Counted from the first letter of the stretch, positions 36,278 to 46,078 are shown. The stretch: 64,000 bases of DNA from Stenotrophomonas nematodicola (GCF_009467805.1 NZ_WIAY01000001.1:1182982-1246981); one strand, 5' to 3'. The notes: generated by a model from the letters alone, not told the origin. Made by a program: numbers and translations.

Positions 36278-37411
36278 ATGTCCACCCGTTCCGTCCTGTC
36301 CTGCGGCGTCCTGCGCGGACTGCGCGTCATGCTGCTGCTGGTGCCGCTCGCTGCGACCGCGCGCGAGGTACCGCCGCCCGCCGACCACGTGGACGCCGAT
36401 GGCCCGTACGTGTTCACCACCCCAACGGGCCTGGAGGCGCAGTGGGTGTGCAACGACCACGTGGTGCGCCGCACCCTGCCCGCCCGCCGCGCGGGTACCA
36501 TGATCGCACCGGAATGCGGTTACGCCCATCCCCTCACCGTGGTACCCGCGCAGACCGCCGCTGCGGCGCGGCTGCCGGCCACGCCGCGCATCGTCGCGCT
36601 GTCGGACATCCACGGCCAGTACGACCTGCTGGTCAGGCTGCTGCACGCCCATCGTGTGATCGATGCGGCAGACCGCTGGTCGCTCGGCGATGCCACGCTG
36701 GTGGTCGCCGGCGACGTCTTCGATCGCGGGCCGCAGGTGACGGAAGCCTTCTGGCTGCTCTACAGCCTGCAGGAGCAGGCACGCGAGGCCGGCGGTGCCG
36801 TGCATTTCGTGCTCGGCAACCACGAGACGATGGTGCTCTACGACGACCTGCGCTACGTCAACCCGAAATACCTGCGCAGCGCCGCGCTGCTTGGTCGATC
36901 CTATCCCGCGCTGTACGGGGCCGACAGCACGCTCGGCCAGTGGCTGCGCACCCGCCCGGCGCTGCTGCGGATCGGCGACACCCTGTTCCTGCACGGTGGC
37001 ATCGCGCCGGAGAATCTGGACCTGGTGCGCGACATGGCCACCACCAATGCCACCTACCAGGCGTCGCTCGGCCTGCCCCGCGACCAGGTCAAAGCCGCGC
37101 CGGACAGCGCGCGCCTGTTTGATGGCAAGACCAGTCCGATCTGGTACCGCGGCTACTTCGATGGCCGCCTGGATACCGATCAGGTCCAGGCGCTGCTCAC
37201 GCAGCTGGACCTGGCGCGCATCGTGGTGGGCCACACATCGATGCCGCACGTGAGCAGCTTCCACGGCGACCGCATCATCGCCATCGACAGCAGCATCAAG
37301 GACGGCGAGAACGGCGAACTGCTGTTCATCGAGAAGGGGGTGCTCAGCCGGGGCCTGCTCGACGGCCGACGGGTGCCGCTGGCTGAAGGCACCCTTGCCG
37401 TGGACGACTGA
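36278..37411 (+). CDS. secreted metallophosphoesterase
   Basis: 377 residues with an N-terminal signal (MLLLVPLAATA). Calcineurin-like di-metal motifs are in order: SDIHGQYD, GDVFDRGP, GNHE, LHGGIAPE and VVGHTSMP. This order and spacing match PPP-type or Shewanella-like phosphatases. It probably dephosphorylates a periplasmic substrate; which one is unknown. ATG 36278 follows AAGGAG at good spacing. Divergent from the WYL gene. Confidence 0.9.
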   Translation: MSTRSVLSCGVLRGLRVMLLLVPLAATAREVPPPADHVDADGPYVFTTPTGLEAQWVCNDHVVRRTLPARRAGTMIAPECGYAHPLTVVPAQTAAAARLPATPRIVALSDIHGQYDLLVRLLHAHRVIDAADRWSLGDATLVVAGDVFDRGPQVTEAFWLLYSLQEQAREAGGAVHFVLGNHETMVLYDDLRYVNPKYLRSAALLGRSYPALYGADSTLGQWLRTRPALLRIGDTLFLHGGIAPENLDLVRDMATTNATYQASLGLPRDQVKAAPDSARLFDGKTSPIWYRGYFDGRLDTDQVQALLTQLDLARIVVGHTSMPHVSSFHGDRIIAIDSSIKDGENGELLFIEKGVLSRGLLDGRRVPLAEGTLAVDD

Positions 37412-37437
37412 GCGTCGGCAGCGGGCCTTGCATGGCG

Positions 37438-37453
37438 TGCGACAGTTGTCGCA
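37438..37453. promoter_or_regulatory. BlaI-type operator
   Basis: A perfect 16-base palindrome TGCGACAGTTGTCGCA with the TACA/TGTA-like dyad geometry of BlaI/MecI boxes. A second half-site TGCGACA follows at 37458-37464. Both precede the blaI-like start at 37489 and suggest autoregulation. Confidence 0.75.
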
Positions 37454-37488
37454 CACTTGCGACATCACTCCCGGATGCCGTGACCGAC

Positions 37489-37875
37489 ATGTCCCGACTG
37501 CCAACGCCGTCCAATGCCGAGCTGGAACTGCTCAAGTGCCTGTGGCGCAGTGGCGCCTGCAGTGCTCGTGAACTGCACAACGGCGTCTCCGCCACCCTGG
37601 CGTGGTCCTATTCGTCCACGCGCAAAACGCTGGAGCGCATGGTCGACAAGGGCCTGGTCGCCGAAGTCGCCGAGCATGGCCTGAACGTCTATCGGGCCAG
37701 GGCCAGCAAGGTCGCCACCCTGGCGGCGCTCAGCGCCGACTTCGCCCGACGTGTGCTTGAGATCGACGGCGCACTCCCGGTGCAGGCGTTCGCCGACAGC
37801 CGCCTGCTCAGCGACGCCGAACTGACCCAGTTGGAGGCACTGCTGCGCGATCCCGACCAGGATCTGCAGCCATGA
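37489..37875 (+). CDS. BlaI/MecI-family repressor
   Basis: 128 residues. Winged-helix DNA-binding domain (LPTPSNAELELLKCLW at the start, TLAWSYSSTRKTLERMVDKGLV as recognition region), then a dimerisation domain cleaved in this family. It ends in an ATGA overlap with the M56 sensor gene. In BlaR/BlaI systems the sensor protease triggers loss of repression. Here the perfect palindrome upstream is its likely site. A GTG at 37480 is an alternative start. Confidence 0.9.
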   Translation: MSRLPTPSNAELELLKCLWRSGACSARELHNGVSATLAWSYSSTRKTLERMVDKGLVAEVAEHGLNVYRARASKVATLAALSADFARRVLEIDGALPVQAFADSRLLSDAELTQLEALLRDPDQDLQP

Positions 37876-39353
37876 GTCTGTCTGCGCTGTCGCCGTGGGT
37901 TCTGCACCTGTCCGGCAGCCTGCTCGGAGCCGGTCTGGCCTGGGCACTGGGCATCGCGCTGCACCGCCTGCTGCGGCTCTCCACTGCCACGCCGCGCTAT
38001 TGGCTCGGGATCTGGCTGCTTGCGGTGGTGCCACCGTTGCTGGCCGTCGCGCTGGCCACTGCCGCCCCCATGCAGCTCGCCGCCCTGCCCGCGCCGCTGT
38101 CCCTGCCGATTGCGCTGGACGAAGGAGCCGCTGGCGGCACCACGATCCCGGCGCCGATGGCCGGGCTCGGATGGCCGTCGCTGACCCACGTGGCCTTGGC
38201 CGCCTATCTTGGCGTGGCCACCGTGCTGCTGCTGCGCCTGCTCGGCGGCATGCGCAGCGCCGCACGGATCGTGCGCCTTGCCACGCCGGTCGCAGACAGT
38301 GCATGGCCCGGCAGGCTCAGTGGCGACACGGCACGGCAGTTGGCCGACAAGGGGATTGCACTGCGGGTTACCGGTCAGGCCATGACCCCCTTTGCCGTGC
38401 GCTGGCCGCATCCCACCGTGGTGATGCCCGCCGATGCGCTGTTGCGCTTCAACGACCGCCAGCTGCGCCTGGTCCTGCGCCATGAGGCCGCGCACCTGTC
38501 GCGTCGCGACCCGCAGCGGGCCGCTGTCATGGCGGTGACCGGCGCGCTGTTGTGGTTCAACCCCTTCGTGCGGTTGATCGCCGCGCGCGTGCAGATGGCC
38601 GTCGAACTGCACTGCGATGCCGAGGCGCTGCAGGGCGACGACGACGCCCGACGCGATTTCGCCAGCGCCTACCTCCAGGCACTGCGCATGGCCGGGCATG
38701 GCGGCGCGCCCACTGCGCTCAACGCGCTGACCCACCGTGAGGTGGCCGGCCACCGCCTGCGCATCCTGCACATGCTGCAGGGCGATGGTGCGCGCCGGTT
38801 GCCGCGCGCTGCATGCGCTCTGCTCGGTGCCGGCGCGCTCGCGGCGGGTGCCATGCTCACCCTGGCCCAGGCCGTTGCAGCCACCACACCGGCACAGATC
38901 GTCGCCGTGGCCGGGATTCGCACCACCACGGCAACAGGCGGCGCACTGCGCATTCCACCGCCGCTGCGGTTTGCCGCGCCATTGGCCCAGGCCAGGATCA
39001 CCGGCCAGTTCGGCGATACCGGCGGTATCCGCCAGCGCGCGCATCGCGGCACCGACTTCAGCGCCCGCGTCGGAACGCCTGTGCTGGCGCCCGCTGACGG
39101 CACCGTGCTCATCGCCACCGATGCGTATCCCGAGGGACCGCAGTACGGCACGGTCGTGGTACTCGATCACGGCAACGGTTGGCAGACGCTGTTCGCCCAC
39201 CTCGATGCCACTGACGTGCAGGCTGGCCAACGGGTGCGCGGCGGCCAGCAGATTGCCCGCAGCGGCAGCAGCGGACGGGTCACCGGTCCGCACCTGCATA
39301 TGGAGATGCTGCGTCACGGCGAACGCGTCGACCCCCAGCACCACTTGAACTGA
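37872..39353 (+). CDS. M56 sensor protease fused to M23 peptidoglycan endopeptidase
   Basis: 493 residues in two parts. The N-terminal 340 residues are BlaR1-like: membrane helices near 8-30, 42-66, 105-125 and 315-340, with the zinc-protease site HEAAH at 204-208 and further ligand in VELHCDAEA (Glu245). The C-terminal domain, after the last helix, is a LytM/M23 endopeptidase: HRGTD (His391, Asp395), FAHL (His443) and HLH (474-476), all zinc or catalytic positions present. BlaR1 has a penicillin-binding domain in this place. The fusion could sense or cut peptidoglycan and signal to BlaI. Confidence 0.9.
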   Translation: MSLSALSPWVLHLSGSLLGAGLAWALGIALHRLLRLSTATPRYWLGIWLLAVVPPLLAVALATAAPMQLAALPAPLSLPIALDEGAAGGTTIPAPMAGLGWPSLTHVALAAYLGVATVLLLRLLGGMRSAARIVRLATPVADSAWPGRLSGDTARQLADKGIALRVTGQAMTPFAVRWPHPTVVMPADALLRFNDRQLRLVLRHEAAHLSRRDPQRAAVMAVTGALLWFNPFVRLIAARVQMAVELHCDAEALQGDDDARRDFASAYLQALRMAGHGGAPTALNALTHREVAGHRLRILHMLQGDGARRLPRAACALLGAGALAAGAMLTLAQAVAATTPAQIVAVAGIRTTTATGGALRIPPPLRFAAPLAQARITGQFGDTGGIRQRAHRGTDFSARVGTPVLAPADGTVLIATDAYPEGPQYGTVVVLDHGNGWQTLFAHLDATDVQAGQRVRGGQQIARSGSSGRVTGPHLHMEMLRHGERVDPQHHLN

Positions 39354-39473
39354 CCGCCCGCCACACCTCGCCGTTCGATCCACCGTTGCCGTTCGTTTTC
39401 GCCTTCCTGGCCGCAGGAGGGGTGGGTATTGCCCATCGCATGCCTGCGCCAGCCCACTGCACGGACCTCGCGC

Positions 39474-41639
39474 ATGCCCCGTTCCGCCCTGTACCCGCTC
39501 GCCCTGATGCTGCCGCTGTACGCCGTCGTTCCCGCCGCTGCACAGCCCGCGCCGTCCACGTCCCCACCCACCACGCTGGACACCGTGCAGGTGCAGGCCG
39601 CGTCCTACGACGCACGCCGCGACGATACCGCCACGCGCATCGTGATCGGTGCGCAGGAGCTGCGGCAGTACGGCGACCCTGCGCTGATCGATGCGCTCAA
39701 GCGCCTGCCGGGCATCAGCGTCGTGCCGGGCGCACCGGGGCGTGCGGGCACGGTTTCCCTGCGTGGACTGGGCAACGGCTACACCCAGATCCTGATCAAC
39801 GGCCAGCGCGCGCCATTGGGATTCGATCTGGACGCACTCACTCCGGCGATGGTCGAACGCATCGAGATCCTCCGCGCTCCCACTGCCGACCTGCGCGGCG
39901 AAGCGATCGCCGGCACGCTCAACATTGTGCTGGTGGCCGGCGCACGCAAGGACGCCGCATCGCTGACCGCCGCGTGGGGCGTGTCCAACGGCCGCAGCAC
40001 GCCCTCGTTGACCTGGCAGCGCAGCCGCAATGGCCGTGATCGCAGCAGCACGGTGACCGCCACCGCATCGCGCCGGGCGTTCCAGGTTGACGAACGCACC
40101 ACCGAAACCGGTCACGACAATGCCGGTGGCACCACGATGCTGCGCGACAGCCGGTTGCAGGCCCGTGGCGCACGCGAAGCCGTGTCGCTGGCACCGAGCC
40201 TGGACCTGCGCCTGGGCAACGGGGATTCACTGACGCTGCAGGCACTGGCCGACGCCAGCCGCTTCCACCGCGCGGTCGACATCGACTGGAACACCCTGTT
40301 GGGCCCTCCCCTGCAGCACGACCATTACCGGCAGCGGACGGAGATCGACGTTGCCCAGCTCGGCGGCAGCGCCACCTGGACGCACGGCCTGGCTGCTGGC
40401 GGCAGCTTCGTCGGCAAACTGGCCGTGGGCGGCAATCGCGAGCGCTACCGCTATCGCGAGCAGGGCTACGACACGGTGGGTACACAGAACCTGGACGACC
40501 ACACCGACGCCCGTCTGCGCGTGCACAACATCAACAGCACCGGCAAGTACGCGCTGCCCGCCCACGGACGGCACACTGTGGAACTCGGGTGGGAAGCCAG
40601 CGTGGACGGACGTGATGAAACGCGCCTGCAGCGGCTGCTGCCGATCGGCGGCACCCCCGGCAGCGCCAGTGACCTTTCCTTCGATGCCCGGGTACGCCGG
40701 CTTGCACTCTACGGCCAGGACGAGATGCAGCTCAGCCCCCGCTGGTCGCTGTACCTCGGCCTGCGCTGGGAGCATATCGACACGCGCAGCGTCGGCAGTG
40801 GCTTTGCCGCGGTCCAGCAACGCGACCACGTGCTGTCGCCCGTGCTGCAGTCCCTGTGGAAGGTGCCGGGCCGGGACGACCAGCTGCGGGTGGCAGTGAG
40901 CCGCACCTACAAGTCGCCGACGCTCGCCTCATTGATTCCACGCCCGTACACCTCGACCAACAACCGCCCGTTGAATCCGGACGAGCAGGGCAACCCCGCC
41001 CTGCGTCCGGAGCTGGCCACCGGGGTGGACATCGCCTACGAGATCCAGGGCAGGGAAGGCACCCAGCTAAGTCTGGGCGCCTATGCGCGCCGCATCAGCA
41101 ACGTGGTGCGCACCGAGACGACGTTGATCGATGGACGCTGGGTCGCATCGCCCCGCAATGGCGGCAATGCCACCAGCACGGGCCTGGAGATGGATGCGCA
41201 GCTCGCACTGGCACGCTGGATCGACGCCGCACCGGAGGTCACGCTGCGCGCCAATGCCACCCGCAACTGGTCGCAGGTGCAGGACGTGCCAGGGCCGGAC
41301 AACCGGCTGGACAAACAACTGCGCTTCACCGGCACGGTGGGCGCCGACTACCGGCTCAACACGCGCTGGACCACCGGGATCACCTACACCTGGCGCAATG
41401 GCGGCCCCACGCGGATCACCGCCGGGCAGATCGACACGACCGCTGATGGACGCGAACTGGACCTGTACGTGCTGTGGACGCTGTCGACGCGCAGCAAGCT
41501 GCGTCTGAGCGCCAACAATCTGCTGCAGCGCGACCTGGTGTCCGGGCAGGAGCTGCGGGACGCGCTGGGCCGGCAAACGCTGGAACGGCGGCGCAGCGGT
41601 GTCCCGCTGTGGCGGGTGCAGTGGGAACGGCAGCTCTGA
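39474..41639 (+). CDS. TonB-dependent outer-membrane receptor
   Basis: 721 residues from ATG 39474: signal peptide, TonB-box-like segment (LDTVQVQA), plug domain (about 45-150) and a beta-barrel ending WRVQWERQL. Plug features include LPGISVVPG and SLRGLGNGYTQILINGQR, as in the outer-membrane-receptor family with OMP_b-brl_3-type barrels. Ligand unknown. It follows the M56-M23 gene by 120 bases on the same strand, so it may be part of the BlaI regulon. A longer start at TTG 39429 is less likely. Confidence 0.88.
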   Translation: MPRSALYPLALMLPLYAVVPAAAQPAPSTSPPTTLDTVQVQAASYDARRDDTATRIVIGAQELRQYGDPALIDALKRLPGISVVPGAPGRAGTVSLRGLGNGYTQILINGQRAPLGFDLDALTPAMVERIEILRAPTADLRGEAIAGTLNIVLVAGARKDAASLTAAWGVSNGRSTPSLTWQRSRNGRDRSSTVTATASRRAFQVDERTTETGHDNAGGTTMLRDSRLQARGAREAVSLAPSLDLRLGNGDSLTLQALADASRFHRAVDIDWNTLLGPPLQHDHYRQRTEIDVAQLGGSATWTHGLAAGGSFVGKLAVGGNRERYRYREQGYDTVGTQNLDDHTDARLRVHNINSTGKYALPAHGRHTVELGWEASVDGRDETRLQRLLPIGGTPGSASDLSFDARVRRLALYGQDEMQLSPRWSLYLGLRWEHIDTRSVGSGFAAVQQRDHVLSPVLQSLWKVPGRDDQLRVAVSRTYKSPTLASLIPRPYTSTNNRPLNPDEQGNPALRPELATGVDIAYEIQGREGTQLSLGAYARRISNVVRTETTLIDGRWVASPRNGGNATSTGLEMDAQLALARWIDAAPEVTLRANATRNWSQVQDVPGPDNRLDKQLRFTGTVGADYRLNTRWTTGITYTWRNGGPTRITAGQIDTTADGRELDLYVLWTLSTRSKLRLSANNLLQRDLVSGQELRDALGRQTLERRRSGVPLWRVQWERQL

Positions 41640-41652
41640 CCGGCCGCGCCGC

Positions 41653-42786
41653 TCAGCCGGGCTGCGTGCTGCCCTGCCCGACCGGCGCCAGTGCCGGCGC
41701 GCGCGACGGTCGGCTCGGGAAGGCGTGGCGCACGATCCGCCACATCACCTGGCCGAACTGCCGGGGCAGCGAGCCGGTGTTGTAGTGCTGGCCGTAGCGC
41801 GCGCAGATCCGCTTCACCTCCACGGCAATGGCGGCATAACGGTTGGCCGGGATATCCGGGTAGAAGTGGTGCTCGATCTGGTGGCTGAGATTGCCCGACA
41901 TCAGGTTCATCAGCTTGCCGCCGGTCAGGTTGGACGAGCCGCGGAGCTGGCGCAGGTACCAGTGGCCGCGCGTCTCATCGCGCACGCATTCCTTCGGGAA
42001 GGTTTCGGCATCGGCGGTGAAGTGGCCGCAGAAGATGATCACGTACGTCCACACGTTGCGGATCAGGTTGGCCGCCACATTGCCGAGCAGCACCGGCAGG
42101 AAGAACGGGCCAGCCAGTGCCGGGAACAGCAGGTAGTCCTTGAACATCTGCCGGCCCATCTTGCGGCCGACCGGACGGAACTGTGCACGCAGCTGCTTGA
42201 AGGTCATCTTGCCGGCGAACCAGCGGCCCAGTCGCAGGTCCTGGATGGCGATGCCCCATTCGAACAGCAGCGCGAACACCACCGCCACCACCGGCTGGAG
42301 CAGGAAGAACGGGCGCCAGCGCTGCTCGGGGAAGATGCGCAGCAGGCCGTAGCCGATGTCGTCGTCAAGCCCGCGCACGTTGGTATAGGTGTGGTGGCGG
42401 AAGTTGTGGGTCTTGCGCCAGTTGTCGGCGGTGCCGACGATGTCCCATTCGTAGGTGCTGCCCTGCAGCTGCGGATCACCCATCCAGTCGTACTGGCCGT
42501 GGATGACGTTGTGCGCCAGCTCCATGTTCTCCAGGATCTTGGACAGTGCCAGCAGCACCACGCCGGCGATCCACGCCGGAATCAGCACGCTGTGCACGAA
42601 GGCGCCCAGGAACAGCAGGGCGCGGCCGGCCACGCCGGTCCAGCGCACCCCGGCCATCACGCGGCGGATGTAGCGCGCATCGGCAGCGCCCAGCGTCGCC
42701 AGCTGGCGCGCGCGCAGCGCGTCGAGTTCAGCGCCGAAAGACTGCAGTTCGGCGGCGGAGAGTACGCGGTTGTTGACGGATGACAT
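41653..42786 (-). CDS. membrane fatty acid (acyl-CoA) desaturase, DesB-like
   Basis: 377 residues. Three histidine boxes ligate the di-iron site: HNVIH (92-96), HNFRHH (127-132) and HQIEHH (about 322-327). Several hydrophobic helices surround them. With the reductase encoded 2 bases upstream and a TetR repressor divergent to both, this matches the DesB/DesC/DesT arrangement of Pseudomonas, a delta-9 desaturase acting on acyl-CoA. The start at 42786 gives MSSVNNRVLSAAE; longer forms run into the reductase antisense. Confidence 0.92.
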   Translation of the reverse strand: MSSVNNRVLSAAELQSFGAELDALRARQLATLGAADARYIRRVMAGVRWTGVAGRALLFLGAFVHSVLIPAWIAGVVLLALSKILENMELAHNVIHGQYDWMGDPQLQGSTYEWDIVGTADNWRKTHNFRHHTYTNVRGLDDDIGYGLLRIFPEQRWRPFFLLQPVVAVVFALLFEWGIAIQDLRLGRWFAGKMTFKQLRAQFRPVGRKMGRQMFKDYLLFPALAGPFFLPVLLGNVAANLIRNVWTYVIIFCGHFTADAETFPKECVRDETRGHWYLRQLRGSSNLTGGKLMNLMSGNLSHQIEHHFYPDIPANRYAAIAVEVKRICARYGQHYNTGSLPRQFGQVMWRIVRHAFPSRPSRAPALAPVGQGSTQPG

Positions 42787-42788
42787 GC

Positions 42789-43865
42789 TTACAGCTCCAG
42801 GATCAGGTCGGTGCTGGCGCTGTTCACGCACAGCTTCACTTGCGTGGCCGGTTCGGCCGCGTACTCGCCGGTGAGGGTGTGCCGGGTCACGCCGGACGCC
42901 TTGCCGCATACGCAGGTATTGCAGATGCCCATGCGGCAGCCGCTGGCCGGGCGCAGCCCCTCCGCTTCCAGCGCCTGCAGCAGCGACGTGCCGCGCGGCA
43001 GCGCCAGGGTGCGTCCGCTGCGTCGCAGTTCGACCTGTACCAGACCGGTTTCGGCATCGGGCAGGACCGGCGGACTGAACGCTTCCACCTGCAGCGCGGC
43101 GACCTGCGATTGCAGGCGTGCACGCGCGGTGTCGACGAAGCCACCGGGTCCGCACACCAGCACGCGGGCGCTGGCCAGATCGCCCAGCGCATCGAACGCG
43201 TAGGCATCCACGCGCGGGGCCGGGGCCTGCGCGTCGCGGGTGGGCAGGTAGTGCACGCGCAGGCAGGGATGGCGCGCGGCCATCGCGTCCAGTTCGTCGA
43301 CGAAACACAGCGCCTCGCGCTGGCGTGCCCAGTACAGCAGGTCCACCTGCGCAGGCATGCCGGCCGCATCGAGCTGGCGCAGCAGCGCGCGCATCGGTGT
43401 GATGCCGCTGCCGGCGGCCAGCAGCAGCAGGCGCTGATCGGCCTGCGGAGGCAGGGTCATCCCGCCGAACGCCTGGCCCAGCTCGAACACCTCGCCCAGG
43501 GGCGCGCCGCTCGCCAGGTGCTGGCTGACACGGCCACCGTCGATCGCCTTTACGGTGATCGCCAGCGTGCCATCGGCCAGCCGCGTGGGGCTGTAGCTGC
43601 GGGTCAGGCGGCGGCCGTCGACCTCCACGCCCAGATTGACGTGCTGGCCGGCGGCCATCCCGCGGAAATGGCGGTTCGGCTTCAGGATCAGGGTGACCGC
43701 GTCGGCACTGGCCGCCTCACGGGCGACCAGCCGGGCGCGCGGGCGGCGCAGCGTCCACAGCGGATGCAGGCCACCGGCCCAGAAGTCAAACAACGCCTCG
43801 GGCACCCAGTGGCGGGGCGACAGCGGGGTGCGGCGGCGGGAATCAGGACGAAGGCGTGCGCTCAT
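42789..43865 (-). CDS. ferredoxin reductase partner of the desaturase, DesC-like
   Basis: 358 residues. FAD-binding domain (RSYSPTRLADG), NAD(P)H-binding domain (LLAAGSGITPMRALL, LVCGPGGFVDTAR) and a C-terminal plant-type [2Fe-2S] ferredoxin (CRMGICNTC plus a later Cys). It passes electrons from NAD(P)H to the desaturase encoded downstream. ATG 43865 is used; a TTG/ATG further upstream would overlap the operator. Confidence 0.92.
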   Translation of the reverse strand: MSARLRPDSRRRTPLSPRHWVPEALFDFWAGGLHPLWTLRRPRARLVAREAASADAVTLILKPNRHFRGMAAGQHVNLGVEVDGRRLTRSYSPTRLADGTLAITVKAIDGGRVSQHLASGAPLGEVFELGQAFGGMTLPPQADQRLLLLAAGSGITPMRALLRQLDAAGMPAQVDLLYWARQREALCFVDELDAMAARHPCLRVHYLPTRDAQAPAPRVDAYAFDALGDLASARVLVCGPGGFVDTARARLQSQVAALQVEAFSPPVLPDAETGLVQVELRRSGRTLALPRGTSLLQALEAEGLRPASGCRMGICNTCVCGKASGVTRHTLTGEYAAEPATQVKLCVNSASTDLILEL

Positions 43866-43894
43866 ACAGGCACTATACGGCCGAGCATACGCCT

Positions 43895-43911
43895 GTGTAT
43901 ACACTTGTATA
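43895..43911. promoter_or_regulatory. candidate DesT/FabR operator
   Basis: Two overlapping palindromes: GTGTATACAC (43895-43904) and TATACA-CT-TGTATA (43898-43911). They lie in the 74-base gap between the divergent reductase and tetR genes. Confidence 0.6.
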
Positions 43912-43939
43912 TCCGTGGGACCGGCTATGATTCAGCGAC

Positions 43940-44620
43940 GTGACCACCCTGCCCCCGATGACCTCCCCAGACCTGCCCCCGACCGTGGTCGACGATGCCC
44001 ACCACGGGCGCAAATCCTCGATCACCCGCGACGACCTGCTGGCCGCCGCCCTGGCCCTGATCGGCCCGCATCGCAGCGTCTCCACGTTGAGCCTGCGCGA
44101 AGTGGCGCGCGAAGCCGGGATCGCACCGAATTCGTTCTACCGCCAGTTCCGCGACATGGACGAACTGACCGTCGCCCTGATCGACCTGGCCGGGCGATCA
44201 CTGCGCACCATCATCGGCGAGGCGCGCCAGCGCGCGGCCTCATCCGAACGCAGCGTGATCCGGCTGTCGGTGGAGACCTTCATCGAACAGCTGCGCGCCG
44301 ACGACAAGCTGCTGCATGTGCTGCTGCGCGAAGGCAGCGCCGGCTCGGATGCGTTCAAGCAGGCGGTGGACCGCGAGCTGAACTATTTTGAAGACGAACT
44401 CCGGGTCGACCTGATCCGGCTGGCCGCCGCCGACGGCGCGGTGCTGCATGAGCCGGCGCTGGCGTCCAAGGCGATTACCCGCCTGGTGTTCGCGATGGGG
44501 GCCACGGCGGTGGACCAGCCTCCGGAGAAGGACCCCGAGCTGATCGAACAACTGGCGCAGATGGTGCGGATGATCATCACCGGTGCCCGCACCATCGCCG
44601 GCAATCCGCCGACGCGCTGA
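43940..44620 (+). CDS. TetR-family regulator of unsaturated fatty acid synthesis, FabR/DesT-like
   Basis: 226 residues. The helix-turn-helix reads LSLREVAREAGIAPNSFYRQFRDMDEL, characteristic of FabR/DesT, followed by the acyl-CoA sensing domain. These repressors read the ratio of saturated to unsaturated acyl-CoA and adjust desaturase expression. GTG 43940 or ATG 43958 could start it. Divergent from the reductase/desaturase operon. Confidence 0.9.
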   Translation: MTTLPPMTSPDLPPTVVDDAHHGRKSSITRDDLLAAALALIGPHRSVSTLSLREVAREAGIAPNSFYRQFRDMDELTVALIDLAGRSLRTIIGEARQRAASSERSVIRLSVETFIEQLRADDKLLHVLLREGSAGSDAFKQAVDRELNYFEDELRVDLIRLAAADGAVLHEPALASKAITRLVFAMGATAVDQPPEKDPELIEQLAQMVRMIITGARTIAGNPPTR

Positions 44621-44633
44621 GTACCGCCAGCCG

Positions 44634-46022
44634 TCAGCGCTTGTCGTCGGGCGCATACCAGAACGGAATGCGGTACTCGCGGCGACGCTCGCGTCCACGC
44701 TTCCCGCCGTCCGCATTCCAGACCAGCAGCAGGTCATGGCGTCCCGGCGACAACCCCTCCAGCGGCAGGTAGCCGGCCAGGCCGCGCATCTCCAGATCAC
44801 GCCGCTCGATGGGCAGGAAGCCGTCGAGCGGCACCGGCGTGCCGTCCAGGCTCACCTGCCAGACCTTCGCCAGGCAGGCCACGGCACGGCTCGCCGCCTC
44901 CGGGCCGGCAGCCGTATTGCCGCCATCGGGCAGCGCACACAGGCGCTGCGCCAGTGCGTTCTCGCGTTTTGGCTGGTGCGGAATGAACAGCCGCAGCCGG
45001 CTGCCCTGGATCACGTCGGCCGGGATCATCGGATAGCGCAGCAGGCGATCGTGCTCGGTACGCAGCGATTCGTAGTGGGCACTGAGCATGCCCTGCTCGA
45101 CCGCCGCTTCGGTGACCAGCGAATAGCGGTCCAGCAGCGAAAAGCGCATCGACCCCACGGCCTGCACCCCGCCGATCACCATCGCGACCATCACCGCGCC
45201 CATATACAGCCACATGAAGTGCCGGGCGCGCTGGTTGCTCTGCAGCATCAACTGTACCGGCAGCAGCATCCGCATCGGCACAAACCACTGATTGAGGGCC
45301 AATACACGGTGTGTTGCCCGCTCCAGTCGCGGGCTCGCTTCGCCGCGCGCGTGCCGCCTGGCGACCGCTTTGTCCATTATTCCTGCGCCGAGGCCCAGCA
45401 TCACCGGTACGCCCGTGAGCACAGCGAGGATCGCCAATGCCACCTCATCCGAATGGGGGAACAGCGCACCGATACCCGCCGAGACCGTGATCGCCAGTAT
45501 CGACATCAGCCCGATGACGGCCATCGTCAGGGCGAACAGGAGCGTGGTCGAGAACAGCGTCGACGCGGCGCGGTCGGCATTGGTGATGGCCTGGTCCAGG
45601 CCGACTACCCGGGCCTGGTAGAACCCGCGCGCGGTACGACCCAGAAAGGGAATGTGATCCCAACGGATACCGTCGGGGAAATTGCTTTTCAGCCCGATCA
45701 GGCCGACCCAGTAACCACGGATGGCCAGGTGCGCGATCAGGGCTATCGCCAGCACGTAGCACAGGCCAACGCTGGTGCTGAAGCCGAACCAGAGCGCCTG
45801 CCAGTAGATGCCGTCGGTGTGCACCTCGCTGACCGCCCAGGCATCGAAAATGCGCCCCGGCACCGCCAGCAGTGCGAAGGCGAGCAGGCCGGAGATGAAC
45901 ATTTCCAGTTCGTCGGTCCGCTCGCGCAGGCGGGCAAAACGACCGTGGGAATCGGCGTCTGCACCGGGTACGTCGGGGGTACTGCCAGGGTCGAGCGCGT
46001 CGCTCACAGGCGGATCGTCCAT
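44634..46022 (-). CDS. multi-pass membrane protein of unknown function
   Basis: 462 residues, not recognised. About five membrane helices lie in residues 45-300 (for example ISGLLAFALLAVPG and LYMGAVMVAMVIGG), followed by a soluble C-terminal domain of about 150 residues with RLRLFIPHQP and DLLLVWNADGG, perhaps a beta-rich fold. Convergent with the TetR gene; a function in lipid metabolism would be only a neighbourhood guess. Confidence 0.75.
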   Translation of the reverse strand: MDDPPVSDALDPGSTPDVPGADADSHGRFARLRERTDELEMFISGLLAFALLAVPGRIFDAWAVSEVHTDGIYWQALWFGFSTSVGLCYVLAIALIAHLAIRGYWVGLIGLKSNFPDGIRWDHIPFLGRTARGFYQARVVGLDQAITNADRAASTLFSTTLLFALTMAVIGLMSILAITVSAGIGALFPHSDEVALAILAVLTGVPVMLGLGAGIMDKAVARRHARGEASPRLERATHRVLALNQWFVPMRMLLPVQLMLQSNQRARHFMWLYMGAVMVAMVIGGVQAVGSMRFSLLDRYSLVTEAAVEQGMLSAHYESLRTEHDRLLRYPMIPADVIQGSRLRLFIPHQPKRENALAQRLCALPDGGNTAAGPEAASRAVACLAKVWQVSLDGTPVPLDGFLPIERRDLEMRGLAGYLPLEGLSPGRHDLLLVWNADGGKRGRERRREYRIPFWYAPDDKR

Positions 46023-46078
46023 GCGGTTTGGCGGAGTATACGGGGGCTGCCGCCACATTCGGCAAGGTCCGGACACGA

